Assembly (NCBI RefSeq): GCF_000633535.1
Contig: NZ_AYMR01000001.1
Coordinates: 62,001-126,000 of the forward strand
Origin: Leifsonia aquatica H1aii
GTDB taxonomy: Bacteria; Actinomycetota; Actinomycetes; Actinomycetales; Microbacteriaceae
DNA: 64,000 nucleotides
Direction: 5' to 3'
Below, piece by piece: positions 57,854-64,000 of this stretch; position 1 is the stretch's first letter, and every line of letters starts with the position of its first letter. Position numbers and translations under genes: made by a program. The notes below the pieces were generated by a model. It had not been told where the DNA came from, did no database searches, and saw only the letters and a list, made by a program, of their open reading frames with translations.

Positions 57854-59281
57854 CTACCAGCGCGCCGGGCGCCGGTCCGCCCAGCGCACCGTCCGTTCCA
57901 GCTGCGCCGCGAGCGAGAGCAGGGTGCGCTCCCCTCCGGGCCGGCCGATCAGCTGCACGCCCATCGGGAGGCCGGTGCCGGTCTGCGCGATCGGCAGCAC
58001 GATGGCGGGGAGGCCGGTGACGTTCACCATCGAGGTGAACGGCGTGTACTGCACCTGTTGAGCGAAATTGTGCTCGCCGTCCTCGGCGTCGTACCAGCCG
58101 ACGGGGCGCGGAGTCATCGCGAGCGCCGGGGTGAGCACGGCGTCGTACGACGACAGCTGGGCGATGAAGGAACGCTCGTACGCGGTCAGTGCCGACAGTG
58201 CCTCGCTCAGCTCGCGCGCGCCCAGCGCGCGTCCGCGCCGGACGAGCCACGAGGTCAGCGGCTCCAGGAGGTCGAGCGCCTCGCCCTCGAGCGGCACGCC
58301 CGCGGCGCCCGCCTGCCAGATCGTGCGGAAGGCCGGTGCGTACGTCGGGTCGGGCCGCAGCGCGGTCTCTTCCATGCCGTGCCCCATCGCTGTGAACGCC
58401 TCCACGGCAGCGTCGAGGGCGGCGCGCGCCTCCGGCGCGATGACGATCTCGTAGGCGTCGTCCCAGGCGGAGGTGGTCATGACACCGAGCTGGAAGCGGC
58501 CCTCGCCGCGGATCGCCGCGCCCAGGAAGGGGCCGTCGTCGTCGTACGGCGCGCGGAGTGTGTAGTGGTGGTCGATGCGATCGCCGACTCTGGCGATCAT
58601 CCCGTCGAGGAGGAGGGCGGCGTCGGCCGTGGTGCGTGCCAGCGGCCCATCGACCACCAGGCCGCCGAGGGAGGCGATCCCGCTGCCCGCCGGCACGAGA
58701 CCGCGCGTCGGCTTGAGTCCGACGAGTCCGCATGCCGCCGCGGGGATGCGGATGGATCCGCCGCCGTCCGAACCGGGCGCGAAGGGCAGCATCCCGCTCG
58801 CGACCGCGACGGCCGCGCCGCCACTGGACCCGCCGGCCCCGAGGGAGGGCTCCCACGGATTGCGCGCGGGTGGGGCGGCGAGTGACTCCGTGTAGGCCGG
58901 GAGTCCGAATTCCGGGGCGTTGGTCTTGCCGAGGCTGACGGCGCCCGCGGCGTCCAGGGTCTCGACGATCTCGTCGTCCTCGTCGGGCACGTAGCCGGCG
59001 AAGGCGCGGGAGCCGAAGCCCGCCGGCACACCGGCCCGGCGCCAGAGGTCCTTGTCTCCGGAGGGCAGCCCCCAGAGCGGCACCGTCTTCGGCACGCGCT
59101 CCGCCACCTCGTCCGCGCGGGCCAGCGCGGCGTCGCGCGTGACCGTGACGAACGCACCGAGCTCGGGGTTCAGTCGTTCGATGCGGTCGAGGTAGTGCGA
59201 GGCCAGCTCGCGGGGGGAGACGCGCCCGCTCTGCAGTTCCTGCCAGAGGGCGAGCGCCGTGAGCTCATGGAGGTCCGCCAT
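57854..59281 (-). CDS. Amidase (amidase-signature family)
   Basis: A 475-residue amidase. The Ser-cisSer-Lys triad is in GDKDLWRRAGVP (Lys, about 75), GGSSGGAAVAVASG and DGGGSIRIPAA (about 150-185). It may hydrolyse an aliphatic amide or peptide-like substrate; it lacks the GatB partner nearby, so it is not likely GatA. The start lies just upstream of a divergent GntR operon. Confidence 0.9.
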   Translation of the reverse strand: MADLHELTALALWQELQSGRVSPRELASHYLDRIERLNPELGAFVTVTRDAALARADEVAERVPKTVPLWGLPSGDKDLWRRAGVPAGFGSRAFAGYVPDEDDEIVETLDAAGAVSLGKTNAPEFGLPAYTESLAAPPARNPWEPSLGAGGSSGGAAVAVASGMLPFAPGSDGGGSIRIPAAACGLVGLKPTRGLVPAGSGIASLGGLVVDGPLARTTADAALLLDGMIARVGDRIDHHYTLRAPYDDDGPFLGAAIRGEGRFQLGVMTTSAWDDAYEIVIAPEARAALDAAVEAFTAMGHGMEETALRPDPTYAPAFRTIWQAGAAGVPLEGEALDLLEPLTSWLVRRGRALGARELSEALSALTAYERSFIAQLSSYDAVLTPALAMTPRPVGWYDAEDGEHNFAQQVQYTPFTSMVNVTGLPAIVLPIAQTGTGLPMGVQLIGRPGGERTLLSLAAQLERTVRWADRRPARW

Positions 59282-59301
59282 ACCGCCAGGCTATCCCGCT
59301 C

Positions 59302-59350
59302 TTGACAAACCCCGGTCAGGCTGGTTGGTTAGTTACATGAGTAATGAACC
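59302..59350 (+). promoter_or_regulatory. Promoter and operator of the GntR-ABC operon
   Basis: A perfect TTGACA -35 (59302-59307) is followed by the dyad GGTT-AG-TTAC-ATGA-GTAA-TG-AACC (59327-59350), which overlaps the likely -10 region. The dyad fits YtrA-type GntR operators, so the operon is probably repressed by its first gene product. Confidence 0.65.
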
Positions 59351-59362
59351 AAAGAGGTTCGA

Positions 59363-59725
59363 GTGATCGAAGAAGGCAAGCCGATCTTCCAGCAGATCGC
59401 CGAGCAGATCGAGGACGACATCATCGACGAGGTCTACCCCGCCGAGAGCCAGGTGCCGTCCACGAACGAGTTCGCCGCGTTCTACCGCATCAACCCGGCG
59501 ACGGCCGGAAAAGGCGTCAACCTCCTCGTCGACGAGGGGATCCTCTACAAGAAACGAGGCATCGGAATGTTCGTCTCCGCGGGGGCTCGGGAGAGCCTGA
59601 TCGCCAAACGCCGCGAAGCGTTCCGCGACGAATACCTCCGACCTCTCCTGGCCGAGGCCGCCAAGCTCGGCATCGACCCCTCCCAGCTCGCCCAGATGAT
59701 CCACACGGAAGGAGTGCGCGCATGA
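59363..59725 (+). CDS. GntR-family (YtrA-type) regulator
   Basis: A 120-residue regulator with an N-terminal winged helix (PIFQQIAEQIEDDIIDEVYP, VPSTNEFAAFYRINPATAGK) and only a short C-terminal helix pair, as in YtrA-type members that control ABC exporters. GTG at 59363 has AGAGG six bases upstream. Its stop overlaps the ABC ATPase start. Confidence 0.9.
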   Translation: MIEEGKPIFQQIAEQIEDDIIDEVYPAESQVPSTNEFAAFYRINPATAGKGVNLLVDEGILYKKRGIGMFVSAGARESLIAKRREAFRDEYLRPLLAEAAKLGIDPSQLAQMIHTEGVRA

Positions 59726-60639
59726 GCGCCGCCCCCGCCCCGACCTCCATCGCCCCGGCGGTGCAGATCTCGGGACTCACGAAGAGATTCGGGTCGTTCA
59801 CCGCGATCGACGATGTCTCCGTCACCATCAAGCCCGGCCGCATCCACGGCCTCCTCGGCCGCAACGGCGCCGGCAAGACCACATTGATGCAGCTCATCAC
59901 CGGCCAGGACTTCCCCTCCTCCGGCGAGATCCGCGTCTTCGGGGAGCAGCCGGCCGAGAACGCGAGTGTGCTCTCGCACGTCTGCTTCATCAAGGAGAGC
60001 CAACGCTACCCCGAGGACTTCCAGCCGAAGCACGTGTTCCGCAGCGCACCGTGGTTCTTCGAGAACTGGGATGCGGAGCTGGCCGAGCGCCTCATCGACG
60101 ACTTCCGCCTGCCGCTGAACCGCCGGATCAAGAAGCTCTCCCGCGGCCAGCTCTCGGCGGTCGGCGTGATCGTCGGGCTCGCCTCCCGCGCGCCGCTGAC
60201 GTTCTTCGACGAGCCCTACCTCGGCCTCGACGCCGTCGCGCGCCAGATCTTCTACGACCGCCTGCTCGAGGACTTCGCCGAGCATCCCCGCACCGTCGTC
60301 CTCTCGACGCACCTGATCGACGAGGTCGCGAACCTGCTCGAGCACGTGATCGTGATCGACCAGGGCCGCATCCTGATGGACGAGGACGCCGAGGCCCTGC
60401 GCAGCTCCGCGACCACCGTGGTCGGCCCGCGTACCGCCGTGGACGCGTTCGTCGCACCGCACGAGGTGCTGCATCGCGACGGGATCGGCGGCCTCGCCTC
60501 CGTGACCGTCTCGGGCCTCAGCCCCTCCGACCGGGCCGCAGCCACCTCCGCCGGGCTGGAGCTGGCCCCGGTCTCCCTCCAGCAGCTCATCGTCCGCAAG
60601 ACCAACGTCCGAGAGACAGAATTCGAGCAGAGCGCATGA
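59722..60639 (+). CDS. ABC transporter ATP-binding protein
   Basis: A 305-residue ATPase: Walker A GRNGAGKTTLM (about 46-56), signature LSRGQLSAVG (about 142-151) and Walker B TFFDEPYLGLD (about 162-172). With the following membrane protein it should form an exporter of the type regulated by YtrA-like repressors, often for peptides or cell-wall-active compounds. Confidence 0.9.
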   Translation: MSAAPAPTSIAPAVQISGLTKRFGSFTAIDDVSVTIKPGRIHGLLGRNGAGKTTLMQLITGQDFPSSGEIRVFGEQPAENASVLSHVCFIKESQRYPEDFQPKHVFRSAPWFFENWDAELAERLIDDFRLPLNRRIKKLSRGQLSAVGVIVGLASRAPLTFFDEPYLGLDAVARQIFYDRLLEDFAEHPRTVVLSTHLIDEVANLLEHVIVIDQGRILMDEDAEALRSSATTVVGPRTAVDAFVAPHEVLHRDGIGGLASVTVSGLSPSDRAAATSAGLELAPVSLQQLIVRKTNVRETEFEQSA

Positions 60640-61412
60640 CCGCCATCGATCCCGGAGCCCTCGGGCTCCCCTCCTCCCCCGCCCGGCAGCACCGGGTGTG
60701 GCGCATCGTGCGCCTGAACCTCGTCAATAAATGGACCGTCATCTGGCTGCCCATCATGATCATGGGCTTCATCTGGCTGGTGAACTGGCTGATCTGGTGG
60801 ATCATCTGGGCGGCGAGCGCCGGACCGGACCGCGCCACGGCCCTGGAAGGGACGCAGTGGAGCGGCGGCGCCTTCTACGTCTTCGTCTACATGCTCGTGA
60901 TCGGCATCCAGGTCATCTCGGCGACGTTCCCCTTCGCACTCGGCTACGGCACGACCCGGCGCGACTTCTCGCTCGGCTCCGGCCTGACCTTCCTGCTGCT
61001 GTCGGTCGGCTACGCGCTGGGCTTCGCGACGCTCTCGGCCATCGAGGAGTGGACGAACGGCTGGGGGCTCGGCGGCCACCTCTACACGTCGGTGTACTTC
61101 GCCGGTCAGAGCTTCCCCGGTCGGTTCTTCATCGTCCTGTGCGGGATGCTGTTCTTCTTCGCCGTCGGCGCCTTCTCGGCCACGCTCTTCATGCGCTGGC
61201 GGATGAACGGCATCCTCGCGGCGGGCGCGGTGCTCGTCCTCCTCCTCGTCGGCGGGATCGCCCTCGTGACGCTGACGAGCACCTGGCCGGCGGTCGGCGA
61301 CTGGTTCGCGACCACCGGATCGCTCGGCCTCGCGGCCTGGCTGCTCGTCCCGACGGTGCTCGCCGCGCTGGCCGGGCACGTGGTCCTCAGCCGGGCCACG
61401 CCCAAGAGCTGA
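60636..61412 (+). CDS. ABC transporter membrane protein
   Basis: A 258-residue protein with six predicted membrane segments, starting with an aromatic one (IMGFIWLVNWLIWWIIWAA). It overlaps the ATPase gene (ATGA). GTTRRDFSLGSG in a cytoplasmic loop may be the coupling region. It is the permease of the GntR-controlled exporter. Confidence 0.85.
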   Translation: MTAIDPGALGLPSSPARQHRVWRIVRLNLVNKWTVIWLPIMIMGFIWLVNWLIWWIIWAASAGPDRATALEGTQWSGGAFYVFVYMLVIGIQVISATFPFALGYGTTRRDFSLGSGLTFLLLSVGYALGFATLSAIEEWTNGWGLGGHLYTSVYFAGQSFPGRFFIVLCGMLFFFAVGAFSATLFMRWRMNGILAAGAVLVLLLVGGIALVTLTSTWPAVGDWFATTGSLGLAAWLLVPTVLAALAGHVVLSRATPKS

Positions 61413-61454
61413 GCCGCGGCCCCGCCCGGTTCCTCGCTGCTCCGCGGCATGGAC

Positions 61455-61498
61455 GTGGCCCGGTCATCCCTCCTCGCACAGGGGGATGACCGGGCCAC
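61455..61498 (+). terminator. Terminator of the GntR-ABC operon
   Basis: Perfect 16-base arms (61455-61470 GTGGCCCGGTCATCCC and 61483-61498) with a 12-base loop, followed by GATTGTT. From 61499 to 61671 I see no gene. Confidence 0.8.
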
Positions 61499-61671
61499 GA
61501 TTGTTCATCGGCCTCACTCGGCCGGCCCCCGATCGGGTTCCGGTCGACGATGTCGTCTCTGGGAGACTACGGCGATCCATGCCGCCCGGACCGGTCGTGC
61601 GGGAGGTGCGTAGCCAGTTCATAGCCGGCTCCGAGGTTCCGCGGCCGCCGACCGGTCGACGCTGCGAACGC

Positions 61672-61899
61672 TCACGCAGAGCCGACGAACGCCTCCAGCG
61701 CTTCGTCGATCGTCCGCGCCGGCGGGATGTACGCGAACACCGCTCCGACTCCGGAGGGTTCGTATGTGCCGTCTGCGGCGACCGTGATCGTGCCGAGCAG
61801 CCTCCCGCGCCCGATCTGGCCTTCTTCGGGGAACGAGTGGTCGTAGACGGTGTAGACGTCGCCGTCCTCGTAGACGGTCAGGTCTTCCAGCAGGGGCAT
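61672..61899 (-). CDS. Hypothetical 75-residue protein
   Basis: A small acidic protein (starts MPLLEDLTVYEDGDVYTVYD) with no known domain; it looks like a beta-rich single domain. AGGAGG precedes ATG, and it follows the EXPERA-like membrane protein gene by one base, so they form an operon. Confidence 0.65.
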   Translation of the reverse strand: MPLLEDLTVYEDGDVYTVYDHSFPEEGQIGRGRLLGTITVAADGTYEPSGVGAVFAYIPPARTIDEALEAFVGSA

Positions 61900-61900
61900 C

Positions 61901-62449
61901 TCAGAACCTCCTCGTGAACGGCAGGGGCTTCCGCATCCGGATGAGCAGAAGGAGCGGGACGAGCACGTACGGCCCGTTGTACAGCAGGAAGACGACGGGG
62001 TTCGGGGTCCGCTCCCCCACTGGCCCGAAGAATTCCACGCCGAAGATCGGGATCGCGGTGAGGCTGATGATCATCGTCGCGTAGATGACGGCGAACAGCT
62101 GGATCCAGTTGTAGCCCTTGACCAGGCAGACGATCAGCAGCACGTAGAACGGCAGGTAGACGAACGCGCTGGTCCCGGTGATGAACCGCAGCCAGAGCGG
62201 CTCGGCTTGATAGAGCGGGTCGTACTGCGACGAGTATGTGTAGTTCCACTGCGCCAGGATGTTGGTCGTCGTGGCGGTCTGCGGGATCCCGAGCGTCGGG
62301 ATGGCGTCGCTGATGATGCACGTCACCACGAACAGCGAGAACATCACCAGGAAGAAGATGTCGATCGGGCGCCTGCGCAGCGGAAGATTCACCGGCGTCG
62401 CGAGAGCGGCGGAGGCGACCTGGCCGGTTCCGGGAGTCACTGTGCTCAC
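61901..62449 (-). CDS. TMEM97/EXPERA-like four-span membrane protein
   Basis: A 182-residue protein with four membrane segments (about 30-50, 88-110, 118-140, 155-172). Its pattern resembles EXPERA proteins (TMEM97, emopamil-binding protein): a charged start RRPIDIFFLVMFSLFV ending in an Asp (SDAIP), YDPLYQAEPLW, YLPFYVLLIVCLVKGYNW, IYATMIISLTAIPIF and the final YNGPYVLVPLLLLIRM. In eukaryotes these bind sterols or isomerise them. Function in bacteria is not known. The similarity call is from memory of the family pattern. Confidence 0.6.
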   Translation of the reverse strand: MSTVTPGTGQVASAALATPVNLPLRRRPIDIFFLVMFSLFVVTCIISDAIPTLGIPQTATTTNILAQWNYTYSSQYDPLYQAEPLWLRFITGTSAFVYLPFYVLLIVCLVKGYNWIQLFAVIYATMIISLTAIPIFGVEFFGPVGERTPNPVVFLLYNGPYVLVPLLLLIRMRKPLPFTRRF

Positions 62450-62476
62450 AGCGCGAGCCTAGACCTGCCGGTCTGA

Positions 62477-63556
62477 TCAGCCGCGGTATCCGACGTTGGC
62501 GAGTTCCTGCTTCGCGAGCGCGACCAGGACGTCCGGGTTCGCCGCGCTCCCCGTGTATGCGACCTGCACCCAGCCTCCGGCGGCGATCACGTCGAGCGTG
62601 TCGCCCGAGCGGAAGGCGGAGTCGCCGAGGCCGCTGACGTCGACCGCATCGGCCGGTCGGGTCGACAGTGCATAACCGGCGCCGCCCGGGAGGACCGACG
62701 CGCCGATCCCGGCCTGCTGGTCGGCTGACCAGGTGCACGAGTAGGAGTCGACCCGCGAATTCGTGCCCAGGGTCGAGAAGGCGTACTCGCCGTCGTCGGC
62801 TTTGACGACGTGGAGACCGGTCAGCCCCGAGGCGCTCTGGATCTGATCATGGGTCAGCATCGCATCGCAGTCGCCGGCGCCACTCAGCCCGGCCCCCGGA
62901 GGCTGCCACAGGGGTGCGGGTGCGGCGAGCGCGCGCACGACCGGGACGGACGCGGTGGCCAGCGCGGCGATCGTCTTCGATTGGGATTCGTAGGTCGGGT
63001 CCCCGTAGTCCCACACTCCTCCGATCACCGCGTAGTTCCCGGGGTAGGAGACGAAGCCGCACCACTGGTAGCCGGACGCGCTGCAGGACTCGACCGTATC
63101 GAGAACGCCTGCCACCGGAACGCTGCCACCGAACATGCTCCCGGCGAGTTGAGCGTCGACATCGGCGCGCGTCGCGTCGGGAACGACGGTGACCCACCCG
63201 TACAGAGCCTTCTCTGAAGCGATCCGGTCGGCAGGAACGCTCGACCAGACGCACGTGAGCACGCCCGCCCTGTCATCTGCATACCCAGCGGGGACACGGG
63301 GCGCCTCGACGGTGACGGGCTGCACGGCCGTGCGGAAGGCACCCGCGACGACGTCGGCCGGCACCAGTCGGTCGCACGTGGTGGGGACGCGGACGGTGGG
63401 CGCCGCCGCCACGGCCGGCGACGCTGTCGGCGACGCAGCGACCGCCGTCCGCGTCGGCGTGCCGGCCGGTGCCGGCGCCGAACAGCCGCTCAGCAGCACA
63501 AGACCGCCCAGCGCGGCGACGGCGAAGACGACGATGCGGGCACGACGAGCAGACAT
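62477..63556 (-). CDS. Lipoprotein with two Cys-paired repeats
   Basis: A 359-residue lipoprotein; the lipobox is LVLLSGC with Cys near residue 24, followed by an Ala/Thr/Pro linker. The mature part is an internal duplication: CDRLVPADVV with LTCVWSS, and later CDAMLTHDQI with YSCTWSAD, each pair probably disulfide-linked. GGGGG is about eight bases before ATG at 63556. No enzyme motif is seen. Confidence 0.75.
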   Translation of the reverse strand: MSARRARIVVFAVAALGGLVLLSGCSAPAPAGTPTRTAVAASPTASPAVAAAPTVRVPTTCDRLVPADVVAGAFRTAVQPVTVEAPRVPAGYADDRAGVLTCVWSSVPADRIASEKALYGWVTVVPDATRADVDAQLAGSMFGGSVPVAGVLDTVESCSASGYQWCGFVSYPGNYAVIGGVWDYGDPTYESQSKTIAALATASVPVVRALAAPAPLWQPPGAGLSGAGDCDAMLTHDQIQSASGLTGLHVVKADDGEYAFSTLGTNSRVDSYSCTWSADQQAGIGASVLPGGAGYALSTRPADAVDVSGLGDSAFRSGDTLDVIAAGGWVQVAYTGSAANPDVLVALAKQELANVGYRG

Positions 63557-63646
63557 GTATTCCCCCTGAGGCATGCAGCACGAACGGTGCTGGTCATCGG
63601 ACAATATCGCACGCCGAGGCCTCGTCACCGCGCGGATGCGGAACCG

Positions 63647-64000
63647 TTACTTGAGCGACTTCTGCAGCAGTACGGTGCCGAGCCAGCGGTCGAACTTGTA
63701 GCCGACCCGTCCCATCCGGCCGATCTCCTCGAACCCGAAGTTCTCGTGCATCTTGATCGACGCCTCGGCGCCCTTGTCGGCGATGACGGCGATCATCTCC
63801 TTGAGCCCGGCCGCCTTCGACCGGTCGATGAGTTCCTGCATCAGCACCGGACCGAGCCCCTTGCCGGTCGACGCGGCGCCGAGGTAGATCGAGTTCTCGA
63901 CCGTGAACCGGTAGGCGCGCTTCTGCTTCCACGGCGACACGAGGGCGTAGCCGAGGATCTGCCCGCTCGGCGACTCCGCGACGATGAACGGCATGCCGAG
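63647..64000 (-). CDS. GNAT-family N-acetyltransferase (5' end outside window)
   Basis: The frame runs off the right edge, so the start is missing. The visible 117 residues include ILGYALVSPWKQKRAYRFTV, the acetyl-CoA-binding GKGLGPVLMQELI and HENFGFEEIGRMGRVGYKFDRW, typical of the phosphinothricin-acetyltransferase-like GNAT group. The substrate cannot be told from this part. Confidence 0.85.
   Translation of the reverse strand, partial: LGMPFIVAESPSGQILGYALVSPWKQKRAYRFTVENSIYLGAASTGKGLGPVLMQELIDRSKAAGLKEMIAVIADKGAEASIKMHENFGFEEIGRMGRVGYKFDRWLGTVLLQKSLK

Noticed and set aside
61486-61917. Plus-strand frame of 143 residues after the ABC operon
   Set aside because: It starts inside the terminator hairpin, runs antisense to the 75-residue gene, and has no Shine-Dalgarno or domain.

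Overview
The window is high-GC actinobacterial chromosome. Family-level features (a scpA-scpB-rluB-tyrA-cmk-der block, an infC-rpmI-rplT block followed by an RNA methyltransferase and pheST, an argCJBDFH cluster, and many leaderless starts with a TANNNT box six to eight bases upstream) suggest Microbacteriaceae, perhaps near Leifsonia. The family is an inference from gene order and protein character; no marker here settles the species.

Positions 1-14836 are the right end of an integrative conjugative element. It carries part of a type IV secretion machine (a TrbL/VirB6-like membrane protein, an SCO6880-family protein, a VirB4-like ATPase and a VirD4/TraG coupling protein), an SSB-like protein, a DprA homologue, a sortase-anchored surface protein with a probable thioester domain, a DUF4913 protein, an excisionase-like protein and a tyrosine integrase. 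It ends at an intact tRNA-Pro(GGG). A 5'-half copy of a tRNA-Pro lies just beyond. The relaxase and left attachment site would be left of the window.

Positions 14900-31500 hold a membrane glycan synthase with a chitinase-like partner; an S-adenosylhomocysteinase-family gene behind a leaderless upstream ORF and a hairpin that covers its Shine-Dalgarno; der, cmk, tyrA, rluB, scpB, scpA and parA; a single helicase-nuclease gene, bracketed by a 12-base direct repeat, that separates parA from xerD; and xerD itself. Positions 31500-41100 hold a NUDIX hydrolase, pyrG, recN, nadK, tlyA, tyrS, a SatD-like regulator with three evenly phased operators, its membrane partner and a 3-methyladenine DNA glycosylase.

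Positions 41092-48111 are the arginine operon argC-J-B-D-F-H. No argR lies in it; instead a leaderless 28-codon leader peptide with nine arginines precedes argC. pheS-pheT, two small regulator/enzyme pairs (ArsR-SRPBCC and MarR-VOC), an RNA methyltransferase and infC-rpmI-rplT follow. infC appears to start at AUC behind a structured leader. The last 7 kb hold a DUF1844 gene, an MmcQ/YjbR gene, an amidase, a GntR-controlled ABC exporter, a small protein next to a TMEM97/EXPERA-like membrane protein, a lipoprotein and a truncated acetyltransferase gene.

The best candidates for new biology are the helicase-nuclease islet, the arginine leader, the leader-ORF/hairpin before the SAH hydrolase, the infC leader, the triple SatD operator, the EXPERA-like protein and the adhesin on the conjugative element.
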